A stretch of DNA of 64,000 nt from the NCBI RefSeq assembly GCF_030864355.1, contig NC_083393.1, positions 2,852,001-2,916,000 on the forward strand, in the 5' to 3' direction. The notes under the pieces are model-generated. The model was given only the letters and a program-made list of their open reading frames with translations, had not been told where the DNA came from and ran no database searches. The translations under genes and the position numbers were made by a program. This DNA comes from Cutaneotrichosporon cavernicola (taxonomy: Eukaryota; Basidiomycota; Tremellomycetes; Trichosporonales; Trichosporonaceae). Every line of letters begins with the position of its first letter. Position 1 is the first letter of the stretch. Below are positions 1 to 10,560 of this stretch, in pieces.

Positions 1-168
1 CGCAAGGGCCCACGTGGTATTTGAACCAGTTTGTAATTTCTCCTAATGGATATTAGTAAAGCGTTGTTGTTCCTTGCCAGAGTGATCGAAGCCACGTCGC
101 GTCCTTGCTCATTTGGCTTCCTCCACTCTCTTCGCCAAACCTCACTCGACAACAGCCACACGCAAAGC

Positions 169-251
169 ATGCTGCACCGCGTCGTGCTTCTCGCCGCCCT
201 CCTCCCCTTCGCGTTGGCGTTCGGAAACTTCTTCAACTTCCCCTTCGGCCA

Positions 252-284
<33 letters not shown>

Positions 285-605
285 GCAGCGACCTCGTCGC
301 GAGTACCCTGGCTGGGACCTGTTGCATGACGGTGAGCCTCCCAGCTTTCCTCCGGCGGACAGCTAACCTCAGTGCACTGCCGCGCAGGTTACGTATGTAC
401 CGGTAGCCTCGTTTGCGTGCCCACACCAGCTGACTGCCCATGCCCTTACCCGTGAGCTTCCCGAATGACGGCCGGAGTTGACACTAGCGAGGACACCAAG
501 TGCGTGGTCCCCGATAACAGGGAACGCGACGAGGGAGAAGGTCCACCGTTCGTGTGCGTCCGCGGGGATTGCGACGACGTTGTCCGCTTTTCGCGTGCGA
601 TATAA
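169..605 (+). CDS. LCL2: Lcl2-like secretory-pathway protein
   Basis: Exons 169-331, 388-451 and 488-605 join in frame to give 114 residues. The N-terminus is a clear signal peptide (MLHRVVLLAALLPFALAFG), followed by a run of 13 glutamines. The C-terminal half has the cysteine pattern of the fungal long chronological lifespan 2 family: YVCTGSLVCVPTPADCPCPYP, then EDTKCVV. In yeast this family is linked to ER-associated degradation; its biochemical activity is not known. I chose the ATG at 169 because it puts the signal peptide at the start; the reading frame stays open upstream to 46 but adds no such signal. Introns are 56 and 36 nt. The stop lies 33 bp from the stop of the opposing gene. The family call rests on the cysteine motif and the low-complexity Q region after the signal, both typical of Lcl2. 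Confidence 0.85.
250..288 (+). repeat. CAG/CAA repeat encoding 13 glutamines
   Basis: Eight CAG, two CAA and three CAG codons in a row lie inside the first exon of the Lcl2-like gene, directly after its signal peptide. Q-rich stretches are common at this place in Lcl2 proteins. Confidence 0.95.
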
Positions 606-638
606 TCGGTTCAACCATGTCCTTACATGTATAGAGTA

Positions 639-2012
639 CTAGTACAATGGGAAGTGTGGGTCGATCTCGTGGCTCCAGGCAACCAAGCCGCCACGCACGT
701 CTGTCGCCTCGCGACCCGACTGCCTGAAGGCAGCAGCTGCAACCTGTGAGTCGTTCCCCCGCCGACAGAGGAAGATCGCGCGACCTGGGGGTACATCCGC
801 GCGTGAGGCAAGGATGGAGGCGAGGGGAATGTCTGCTGTCAGCTGGTAAAGAGGACCAAAACTCACTCATGGTGTGGGGGAGGCTGCAGATGCCGTACTC
901 GTGTGGTGGCCTTGTGTCGATTACGACCACCTCTGGGGAGCCAACAACTGCACGAAGGTCCTGGCGTCAGCTCACAAGGAAAAGCTCCTCGCCTACCCCA
1001 ACGCTCATCCTGTCAGGAACCTCTGGGACAGCTGGAGTCTCTCCGCAAAGGGCAACATAATCGTGGCTGTCAAGGTCATCTGTAACCGTAGCGTTTGGTC
1101 CGCACGCCACGCACTTGGCACTGCGTGGACGCATACCGACTGTCCGCACCATCGGACTTCCTCCCAGATGGAGGATGTGCAACGACCCCTTGCCTCCGCC
1201 ACCGCTGGCGAGTAGCCGCAGGGCCTCGGCAGCCATCCCGCTCCCGACCATGCCGGTCACTGGACCCCAGACCCCTGCCTCGTCGCACCTGCCACTAGGT
1301 CCCGGCTTCGGCCACAGACACCGGTAGCAAGCGCGCTTGGTGTCATCATATGACCCGCCGTAAACTGCCCACTGCCCTGCGGCACCGAGGGCAGCCCCGC
1401 TCACGAGCGGAAGCGAGAGGCGGACACACGCGTCGTTGATTAGGTAGCGAGTGTACGGGCGATCCGTGCAGTCTAGGACCAGGTCGTGGTCCCGAAGAAT
1501 GGTCAGGGCGTTGGCGGGGGTGAGGGGTTCCGTGACTGGGTTGAGCGTCGGATGCGGGTTGATGCTGCCATTAGCGTCAACTTCAGAACTCCTGCCAACG
1601 GATTTGTAAATGAGGTAGTAGATCAACTCACGCCTTCAGGGCTATGCACGCTGACAGCGTTTTATTCATCCCCACACGCTCGGTGGTGTGCAGCACTTGC
1701 CTGTGTAGGTTGGATGCCGAGACAGTGTCATGGTCGATGATGGTAACCTCGCCTGCCGTTAGTTGGGATTGAAAAGGCGTCAACTCACCAACTCCTGCGC
1801 CTATAATATACTGAAGAGCTGGACATCCCAGTCCACCGGCGCCAACGACGGCCACACGTGCCTTCCTCACCGCCAGCTGGCCTGATGTCAGCTATCGGGT
1901 GCCGCCTCAACTGTTTACCGTCCAACCCCCACTCGGGCATTATCATCTGCCTCCCGTATCGCGCATACTCGTCGAGGCTCAGAGGCCACTCATGCTCGTC
2001 TTGCTGTGCCAT
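639..2012 (-). CDS. UBA4: Uba4/MOCS3 adenylyltransferase-sulfurtransferase
   Basis: Six exons on the minus strand, 2012-1919, 1881-1789, 1752-1632, 1591-997, 960-867 and 832-639, give 396 residues. This E1-like enzyme activates the ubiquitin-like protein Urm1, and in many fungi a MoaD-like protein, as C-terminal thiocarboxylate for tRNA wobble-uridine thiolation and protein urmylation. The ThiF/E1 domain has the nucleotide loop GAGGLGCP near residue 40, and zinc-binding CxxC pairs in ACYRCLW and KCVACG. The C-terminal rhodanese domain has IDTRPPHE and the active-site loop FLCRRGNDSQ with its catalytic Cys. Introns are 34-40 nt. The intron before the rhodanese domain (961-996) uses a GTAGGC donor; this choice restores a family-like RMSVGDL junction. 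It shares a 157-bp divergent promoter with CWC2. Confidence 0.93.
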
Positions 2013-2169
2013 GGTGGATAGTGCAACTTCAGAACAAGAAGTGGTCAACCTCCACTCTTCAAACCTCGAGATTTTCCTTATTCGACCCCCCACTTGCCAC
2101 CAAGCCATGTCGAAAGGGATCGATTGCAACAACTCTCGAGTTGTCACCATCTTGTCTGTCCCTTCCACC
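2013..2169. promoter_or_regulatory. divergent promoter, UBA4/CWC2
   Basis: Only 157 bp separate the start codons of UBA4 (minus) and CWC2 (plus), so both core promoters and 5' leaders must fit here. I see no clear TATA box. The role is inferred from gene orientation. Confidence 0.5.
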
Positions 2170-3315
2170 ATGTCCGACGTACAAAAACGCAAGCTCCGTC
2201 CAGCGAGGAAGCAGGTCAAAGTCGGTGACGTCGACCTTACGGAGAAGGTCCAGCCAGGGAAGGAGTACAGTGAGTCCCGCTTCGAGGTTGACTGTAAGCT
2301 GACCCCAGACTTCTGGTACAACAAATGGGCAGGCGGTGACAAGGAGGACGCGTTGGCCAAGTGAGCTTCTGGGCCCCTCGACCCAGCTGACAACAGCCAA
2401 ACTCTTTCGCAGACGCGCTGTGTGATCACGCGCGATGAAGGATACACGCGCGCGGACACGACTGGCAACCGCTTCTGCTGCGTGTACTTTGCGCGCGGGT
2501 GCTGCCCATACGGAGCCGAATGCAGTTACCTACACCGCCTCCCTGCAGCGAACCAGGTCATCGAGCACTCGCGAGACTGCTTTGGGCGCGAGAAGCACGC
2601 CGAGTACCGCGACGACATGGGAGGCGTGGGGAGCTTCAACCGCACCAACCGAACGCTGTATGTGGGCAAGATCCACGAGAGTCCCGACCGCGACCAGGGC
2701 AAGGAGACGCTGTTGCGACACTTTGGCGAGTGGGGCAAGATCGAGCGGTGTAAGTTGTCCCAGGAGCCAGCTGTGCGACAGTCTGGGTTGAAGCTGACAG
2801 CAGGGAACATCTTGCACAACCGCGGGATCGCGTTCGTGACGTACAAGTACGAGGCCAACGCGCAGTTTGCCAAGGAGGCGATGCAGCACCAGAGCATGGA
2901 CATGGACGAGATCCTCAACGTGCGATGGGCGACGGAGGACCCGAACCCCGGCGAGAAGAATCTCGAGGACAAGCGGATAGCCATCGAGGGCAAGAAAGTC
3001 ATTGCCGCCAAGCTCGATCCACAGCTTGTGGAAGCCAGTCAAAGCCTTCGCGCGCTGGAAGAGGGCAACGAGGCTGATTACTACCCGATCGAGGCACCTG
3101 AGGAGCCATATGATGTTGACGAGCGGCCGGCGAAGCGCGCACGCGCAGACGAGCCACAAGGCGGGATTCTGGGAGGCGACGCACTCGAGAACATCAAGTT
3201 CTACGCTGAGATGGCGCGCAAGAATGCTGTCGAGGAGAGGAGTCGCAAGGTGCCGGTCAAGGCGACAGGCGTGGCGTTGCTCGGTGGGTACAGCAGCGGT
3301 GACGAGAGCGACTAG
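2170..3315 (+). CDS. CWC2: Pre-mRNA splicing factor Cwc2
   Basis: Exons 2170-2269, 2309-2360 and 2397-3315 give 356 residues. Cwc2 is a component of the Prp19-associated complex that contacts U6 snRNA and the intron and helps shape the spliceosome active site. The order is: N-terminal basic segment, the family motif EYNFWYNKWAGGD created exactly by splicing at 2269/2309, the QTRC...GYTRAD torus region, a CCCH zinc finger (CCVYFARGCCPYGAECSYLH), then an RRM beginning TLYVGKI. The tail is acidic with a KRAR cluster. The first intron is 39 nt with no stop, so retention would keep the frame. The acceptor at 2396 rather than the later CAG is chosen because it gives LSQTRC, as in relatives. The stop is 53 bp from the DIS3 stop on the other strand. 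Confidence 0.95.
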
Positions 3316-3368
3316 ATTTGATAGTGTAATGTGTTACCTCTATATGCATACACCGATGTACTACAAGC

Positions 3369-6300
3369 CTACAGCCCTTCGGAGCTCACCGGGTTCACGA
3401 GCGTCATCTTGACCTTGCCGCGCTGTGTGTTGGCGTCCTTCTCGATCGAGATGTCAACAGTGACTCTGTCGAACACGCCGATCGTCGCTGTCCCACCGTT
3501 CGGCTTCGGCACGTGCATGAGGTAGTTCTCGGGGTCGAACTCATGCGTGTCCTTGGCGAAGGTGATGAGGCCCTCGAGACCGAGGTTGGACACGAACACA
3601 GCCAGTCCGTTGCGGAACGTGCGGATCACGAACGCCTCCTCACGCACAGAGGTGACTCCCGAGCCTTCGGTCCGACCCTTGAGTGCTAACCCTACGTAGA
3701 ACTCGACGGATGCGCGCGACGCCATTTGCGCAAGACGATGCCGCTTGTTGACAACGTTGAGCAGGCGCTCGACGTGCTGCTTCGACTGGAGCGACGGATG
3801 CAGCGGCGTGTAGTTGATCGCGGCGGCAAGCTGGCGGTGCGCAAGAACGTCGGCGTAGCGACGAATGGGGGAGGTGAAGTGCGTGTAGATGTCACTCGCG
3901 AGACCGTAGTGCCCGTACGACTCTTTGGACACGCTTCCGGAGCCAAAGTACTCGGCCGAGAGCATGCAGCGCGTTGCCATGATGCGCACCAACGTGTTGA
4001 ACTCCGGCAAGTTTGGGTCCTTTGTATCAGCTGTAAACGAAGGGGATGACGCTATACTCACGACACAGAGGTCGAGGGAGTCGGCAAGCGCCTTTGAGCT
4101 CGACACATCCAAGGTCATACCCTTGCGCTTCTGCAGGATGTCCTGCAGCGCCTCGAAGTTAGTCTTCGGAGGCGGCGGATGGCGACTGACGTCAGCTGGT
4201 AACAGGTATGTCATAAGCTCACCGGAGGACGGCAGTCGCAGGGTACGCGTCCTGGATCTTGCGCGCAACGCTGATATTGGCGAGAAGCATGAATTCCTCG
4301 ACGAGTGAGTTGGTCTCAAGCTGCTCCTTCTGCTCGACGTCAATTGGGCCAGTCGTCTCAGACGAGTTCAGGTGGATCTTGAGCTCGGGCGATGACAGTG
4401 ACAGCGCGCCAGCGGCGACACGCTTGGCTTTGAGGTTGATTGCAAGCGAGTTGAGGAGGCGAATCGCCACGGTGAGAGGGTCGTTTAGAGACCTGTTCCG
4501 TCAGTAGGGGTTTCAGATTACAGGGGCAGACTTACTTGTCGTCCTTGCGCTGCTGGGCAGCGGCGTAGGTGAAAGCCTCCTTGGACGCGATGACCGATTT
4601 GGCGAAGCGCACGTCAACGATGTCCCCGGCAGGAGTGAGCTCCCAAATAACGGAGAACGCGAGGCGCTCGACGAAGGGCCGCAACGAGCAGAGGTTGGTG
4701 CCCAGCAGCTCGGGAAGCATGTCGATACGCTTGTCGACGAGGTAGACGGTCGTGCCACGCGACGCGGCCTCCGAGTCCATTGGGTTGTCCGAGAGCACGA
4801 AGTGGCCGACGTCGGCAATGTGCACACCCGCCTCGATGTTGCCGTTGGGCAGCTTGCGTGCGTGTAGCGCGTCGTCGATGTCCTGGCATCCTGGGGGGTC
4901 GATACTGCACACGATGAGGTCTCGCAGGTCCTCACGATCACGCCACTCGAACGAGTCCTCCGACTTGGGTGGCACCTTCCAGCTGTCGCCCTCCTTCGGC
5001 AAGCAGTTGAGGATAGCCTTGCCGAACGGCCGGTACGGTACCTCGTACTCGAGGAGGAGCGATTCCTGCTCGGCCTCCTTGCTCTCAACCTTGCCGAGCG
5101 CACGGACGAAGTGACCATCTGGGTAGCGCGAGTTGATTGTCCAGTTGTCAATGCTGACGAGGATCTTCTGGTCGATGAGTGCCGGTGCCTGACGCGTGCG
5201 TAAGCGGATACGCGGCAAAGCTCGCGACAACGGCGAGGCAAACACGGTCTGCTGCGAGAGCGACGTGAGGGCGGCTTCGGACAGCGAAGAACGGTCGATG
5301 TGGCAGACATATCTGTCGTTAGTTCGGGTTTCCTAAAGCAGAACTCACGGCCGCCAGTTTCGCTTGGCGATGCCGACGACGCGACCTGTTGGCAGGATCT
5401 CCTTCGGCGCCTTCTTAGTGATCTCGTCGACGTCCATGGTCTCCTTCGACTCCTCCTTTTCCCCAGAGCCCTCGTCACCCTCCGCATCATCGTGCTTGAG
5501 CGCGACTAGACCCGTCAGCTAGTTCAGGCTAAGCAGTCTAACTCACCATCCTGGTCCAGAACTTCATCTCCGGGTGCCTTCCACTCAGACTTCGGCAGTA
5601 GCTCGACAATGACCTGGTCGCCGTCCACAGAGCGGTTCATGGCCTTCCGTCCCACAAGCAACACCGGCTTGGTCATGCCCATCACGCGAACCGTACCCTG
5701 TCTGTCAGCTCTGTACGCTCAGGACAAGCTCACCTCCAGATAGTTGTACTGGTTGGCGTTGAAGTACCCCTGGACGTACCGCCCACTCTTGACTCCAGCA
5801 GTCAACGTATCTTGGGGAAGGTACTGGAGTCAGCTTATATGTGGATCGCTAAATCTCACGTCATCGTACACTCTCCTGCTCCTGCGCTCTCCAGGCTCAA
5901 GGTCGTCCACGCCACCCGCAACGAGGTCGACGAGGCGGTCGCGAACGTCACCCTGCAGCCCATCGACGTAGTCACGTGTGCTGACAGCCACCAAGCCCTC
6001 CTGCGCTGCGAGCTCGCGGTTCCGCTTGTCGTCCGTGAGCAGGATGAGCTGCGGTGCAGCGGCGACTGACTTCTCAATGTGCTCAGGGTAGAAGCGCAGT
6101 GTCTCGCGGATCGCTGTCGTCAGCTTTGTTACTTTGAGGCTAACCTCGGTCATTGCGGTCGTTGACGACCTCGTCCTCGACCTCGACAGCGGCCGTTGCG
6201 GTCTCCCGGCACTCCTCGTTCCACCAGACCCACACGCAGCGGTCCTCGTCCTGCACGAGCTGCTGCAGGCGGTTGTGCAGGGGCAGTGAGCGATGGCGCA

Positions 6301-6761
6301 CCTCCCGTATTGTCGTGGAGGGAACGATAAGCGGGAGCTGCGCGGGAAGCGCCGTCAGGAGGTCCATCTGCACGTCAGCTGCGATATCGGCCTGCAAATA
6401 AGCTGCGTACCTGGTGGAGCACGATATTCGTGTCGACCACGAGCCAGTGCCCGGAGGGGTACGTGAACTTGGAGTGCTTGGTGTACCCGCGCTGCGGGAG
6501 AACGGGCCGGAATCCGGGGAACTCGGAGCAGATATGGCACGCCTCGAAGCCACAAGGAATGTCGTCGCGCACATACTTCTCGCGCAGGACTGGGGTCAGC
6601 TGAGGCACAGTCGTAACAACAGACGCACACTGGAGGACCTTGCCGCGTGCGGTCTTCTTGAGGAACTTGTTCTGCGAGACAGACGCATCCTCAAGCTGCC
6701 GCTTAAGAATAGTAATCTTGGGCCTCTCATTCGGGGCGCTTTGTGCCATTGTCGCTGCCAT
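3369..6761 (-). CDS. DIS3: Exosome ribonuclease Dis3/Rrp44
   Basis: Ten exons (6761-6411, 6367-6145, 6113-5860, 5823-5734, 5697-5547, 5505-5349, 5312-4536, 4492-4223, 4185-4062, 4019-3369) give 1,015 residues, close to the usual length. Dis3 is the catalytic subunit of the RNA exosome, with 3'-5' exonuclease and endonuclease activity. The N-terminal region has [10 protein letters not shown] and a Cys-rich segment with CHIC. The PIN domain starts at [11 protein letters not shown] and continues through NDRNDRAI. Cold-shock-like domains follow ([13 protein letters not shown]), then the RNB domain with the Asp-rich active site [24 protein letters not shown], and a C-terminal S1 region. Introns are 31-43 nt, nearly all with CTGAC/CTAAC close to the AG. 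A second in-frame ATG lies four codons downstream at 6749. The family assignment is firm. Confidence 0.97.
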
Positions 6762-6972
6762 GATTGCAGCTAGAAGAGGTGTTGATGTCAGTGTAGTCAG
6801 CATCTTCACACGAAATCTCGATCCAAGTAATGCTGTGGGGTTTATCCAATCCCTCCATATAAAGTCTCGTGCCTCCACTTGACCTCCACCGACGTGGATC
6901 GACATGTCGTCGTGCAGAGAGCATGTGTGAAGTGCCCAGTTGACTTGTTGTCGCCTCGTACATTCTTGCACC
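6762..6972. promoter_or_regulatory. divergent promoter, DIS3/ALG2
   Basis: This 211-bp head-to-head gap serves both genes. A TATA-like CATATAAAG at about 6857-6865 lies roughly 110 bp before the ALG2 start. That it functions as a TATA box is inferred. Confidence 0.45.
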
Positions 6973-8641
6973 ATGGCCAACCTGGCGAGCTCCAAGAAGC
7001 TCCGCATCGGCTTTATCCACCCAGATCTGGGAATTGGTGAGCTGATTAACGCACAATGACAACTAACCGCAGGCGGTGCGGAGCGTCTCGTCGTAGACGC
7101 GGCCGTGGCACTCCAGAACCTCGGCCACGAGGTCGTCATGTTCACCTCGCGACACGACCCAGAGCGGTGTTTCGAGGAGACACGTAACGGTTAGCCCTTG
7201 GTCAAGTTGCGAGCTGAGAGCAGGAACTTTCCCCGTGCATGTCCTCGGCTCGTCACTGCCGCGCAGCCTGCACCCCAAGCTGCCCATGACAATCGTGTTC
7301 TCCATCCTCCGCTCCCTCCTCCTGACGATCCTTCTCTTCTTGTCGCAGGTTATTCCACCACCAGCAGGGTTTATTAACCCCCTCGCGCCACTGGGCAAAT
7401 TCGACGTCTTCTTCGTCGACCAGCAGTCCGTCTGCGTGCCCTTCCTCCGCATGCTCACGGGGACGCCGGTCGTGTTCTACTGTCATTTCCCCGACAAGCT
7501 GCTCAGTGGCGGGTGGGAGATTAGTGTGGGAGACGGGCCGATTGACCTCTTGCAGCGGGGCGCGGGACGGCAGAGCCTCCTCAAGCGCGTGTATCGCTGG
7601 CCGATCGACCGCCTCGAGGAATACACTACTGGTTAGCTTCATACCGTGCTCACAAGCTGACTACAGGCCAAGCTGACGTTATCCTGGCCAACTCCAAATT
7701 CTCGTCTCGCGTGTATGCAGCCGCGTTCCCCTCGCTCGCCAAGAACCCACCCAAGGTGGTGTATCCCTGCATCGACGTCGATGCGTACCAGAGCACCAAG
7801 GCGCGCAAGGGCAAGGGCCGAGCGAATGCCACCGACGGAGTTGCTCTGATTTCCTCGTGAGCTTTTACGAGTAGGCCAAGCTGATATTAGCGACCGACCT
7901 ACGCTCGTCTCATTCAACCGCTTCGAGGCGACGAAGAACGTCGCACTCGCGATCGAGTCATTTGCAGAGATCAAGCGCGGCGGCCTTGTTCCGATGAGTG
8001 TTGCACAGAAGCTGCGCCTGGTCGTTGGTGGCGGGTACGACGACGCACAGGCGGACAACCGTGACACTTTGGCGGTGAACCAGGCGCTATGCGAACGGCT
8101 GGGCCTGAGTTACTACGTCCTCAAGGACACGGGCTCGGCGCCACAGCCAGAGGACGTCGACGTTCTGTTCATCCTGAACTTCACCACCGAGCAGCGCTCT
8201 GCCCTGCTGCTATCGCCGCACACGTTCGCGCTGCTGTACACACCGACGAACGAGCACTTTGGCATCGTGCCGATCGAAGCAATGGCGTGCGGCCTCCCCG
8301 TGCTGGCGTGCAACACCGGCGGGCCAACAGAAACGGTCATCGAGGGTATCACGGGGTACCTCCGCCCACCAATGGTGGAGGAGTGGGCACCGGCCCTCGC
8401 GGCACTGATTAACTTGTCAAACGAGGAGCGTGCGCGTTTCGCTAAGAACGGCAAGATACGTGTACGGGAGCAGTTCTCGAGTGCCCCCCTCGGACGCGAG
8501 CTCGACACCGCATGCCGCCAGGCCGCAGGGTCACCAGACCCACAGACGACTATTGGCGACAAGTTCATCCGCTTCGGCGCCATCATGATCGCCATCTCTG
8601 GCGGCATGCTCGTTATAGCGCTCGTCATGGGACGAGAGTAG
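6973..8641 (+). CDS. ALG2: Alg2 mannosyltransferase
   Basis: Exons 6973-7036, 7073-7189, 7224-7631, 7667-7856 and 7891-8641 give 509 residues. Alg2 adds the second and third mannose (alpha-1,3 then alpha-1,6) from GDP-mannose to the dolichol-linked oligosaccharide on the cytosolic face of the ER. The GT4 fold begins [18 protein letters not shown] hydrophobic stretch follows ([17 protein letters not shown]), then the FYCHFPD motif typical of Alg2. The EX7E catalytic motif is EHFGIVPIE followed by [12 protein letters not shown]-terminal hydrophobic helix ([17 protein letters not shown]) fits the membrane anchor. All four introns are 34-36 nt. The stop is 39 bp from the opposing stop at 8681. 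Confidence 0.95.
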
Positions 8642-8680
8642 GCACTTAGACCACGTGATACATTGTGCGAAGTAGTACAT

Positions 8681-10061
8681 CTATTGTTGCCCAAATGACC
8701 AAACTGCCAGGCGGGAGTCCTTGGCACCCGTCTTGACGTGGACAGTGCTCTGCTCGACGACATCGTCATCGTCGGAATCGGAATCAGAATCGGTGTCCTC
8801 ATTGCTGGAGAACTCGATGTCTGACGCCTGAAGATGTGCGCGGGAGCCAGCGCACGTGAGGAGGAGTGGCTGGTGCGCGTGAAACTGCACACTGTTCACG
8901 GCGTCTGATGTCAGCTTAGAACGGACCCGGTCCGGCTCACCTCCATGGAGCTTCTGCTCAAAGAGCACGTCGTATGTCGACCCGATGTCCCATACTCTCA
9001 TTGTCCCGAACTGGACTATTTAGCGAGCACGGACAGTCCAACTCACCTCATCGCCAGACGCCAGCCACCGGCCCCACGGATCGACGTCGAACGCGAGTCG
9101 CTGGTTTGTCGAACCGCTCCGCGCCAGTCTCCCAACAGGCGCAGACGTGTCGCGCAGGTCGAATGGCTGGATCGCCTCTGAGCGGCGCGACGCGACGAAG
9201 AAAACGTTGGGGTCTAGTGGGTGGAACGCGATCTGGATGACCCCACCACCCTCAACGCCCTCGACGTGGGCTATCGCACTTCTCGTGTCCTCGTCGTATA
9301 AAACCACCGAGCCGGCAAACGACCCTGCCGCAAAAGTGGGATGGTGCGCGCTGAACGCCAAGGCGGAAATGATGCCTCTCATCAGTCACGCAAACAACAA
9401 GTACCGTACCTCGTTGTCCTCCCTTCTCCTTGCGCGTGAGACCGAGCTTGAGGCGCTCCCCAGTGTCGTAGCCGGGGCTCGCGATGTCGAAGACCTCGAT
9501 CGCGTTCTCAAACCCGCAGTACAGCCTATCGTTAGCTTCGAGGCACTCCTTTCATAAGCTCACTTGTCAGCAGCGGTGTTGAACGCAAAAGAATACGGCG
9601 CGATGAAGCGTTCCCGGTGGTCCACGATGGGGTAGGACGCGCGTATTCTCCCGTCCGACGCGTCGATCAAGCGCACTGGCGCGTCTCGCACGCTCGCAAC
9701 AAAGCAGAACGTCTCGGGTACGAGTCGTGACGCAGAAGGATACCATTGTGCTGCGTTGACCGAGTCAGGCTGCGGGAAGGTGCGCGGCTGGGCTAATCCG
9801 ACAACTCCGCTTTCCTCATGCGTTCTGCCGTCAGTTCTGTGGAGAATCGGCAAGCGGACAGGTCATGCACGCTGAGCAGGCGATCTTCACCAGCCGTGAG
9901 GATGGCCGTCCCGTCCGTGGTCCTGCAGTCAGCGGCGTATGTGAGCAGGATTCGCACCACCTCGCGCTGCGGAAGAAGGACGGGCCGGCATCAGTCGAGG
10001 CCACGGGGCGCGCGGCAGCGAAGTCATACGCCGGCGCCGACCAGGTTGGCTGTGCATCCAT
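8681..10061 (-). CDS. WRAP53/TCAB1-family WD-repeat protein
   Basis: Seven exons (10061-9961, 9922-9860, 9824-9564, 9525-9410, 9375-9047, 9010-8941, 8904-8681) give 387 residues. The WD40 propeller has the family's diagnostic order: FIAPYSFAFNTAADKLYCGF, then the AIEVFDI blade, GQRGIISALAFS, the GGGVIQIAFHP blade, TNQRLAFDVDPWGRWLASGD, and RVWDI. In animals this family binds CAB-box small Cajal-body RNAs and telomerase RNA; the fungal relative in yeast is Swt21, a splicing-linked factor. The tail has an acidic patch (DTDSDSDSDDDD). The first two introns use weaker donors (GTGGTG, GTCCGC) but keep frame and end in CTGAC-N4/5-AG; they are the least certain parts. The start at 10061 precedes the conserved region; an in-frame ATG further upstream exists. 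Confidence 0.85.
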
Positions 10062-10560
10062 CCGCCTCCCTTCCTCGATCCTTGGGGTGGCGTGAAGAGA
10101 AGAGGAGAAGTGGAGGGAAGGGTTGGAAAGGAGGTGGTGTTGACGGTGGCAAATTGGAGGAATCTGATCCGATCCAGCCCAGTTAAACACGCAATCTTGG
10201 GATAACAGTGAACAGTCGCGCTCGCCTTCTACCTTTCCTTATCACTACCTCCTCCTTCTCTAGCATCACACACCTCTCTTCCTGTTGCCCACTCTCAATC
10301 ACTTCATATCTGCCTCCCCACATCCCGAAATCACCAACGCCGCTGACCTCAACACCGCTCTCCGCGCCTGCCGTGCCTCCAACTTGACGCCAAACCTGAC
10401 CTTCATCGACTGGTGACATACTCGTCATACTTCTTCATTTCGCACGACTACCGCACCGCGGCCACGGAACGGCCATGCCCTCAAGCTCCTAACGCAGCAG
10501 ATCGCTTACTGTGCTGTTTGGGCGCTTCATCATCTTCTTTCGTCACTACCACTAGGCGGA
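10062..10560. promoter_or_regulatory. divergent intergenic region
   Basis: About 500 bp lie between the start codons of the WD protein (minus) and the SUMO protease (plus). It is pyrimidine-rich on the plus strand from about 10200 to 10400, a common look for fungal 5' leaders. I see no gene in it. Confidence 0.4.

Noticed and set aside
961..975. A 15-nt intron in UBA4 (GTGAGC to CCAG)
   Set aside because: It fits frame and has donor, branch and acceptor strings, but 15 nt is far below the local minimum and the 36-nt alternative gives a better family match.
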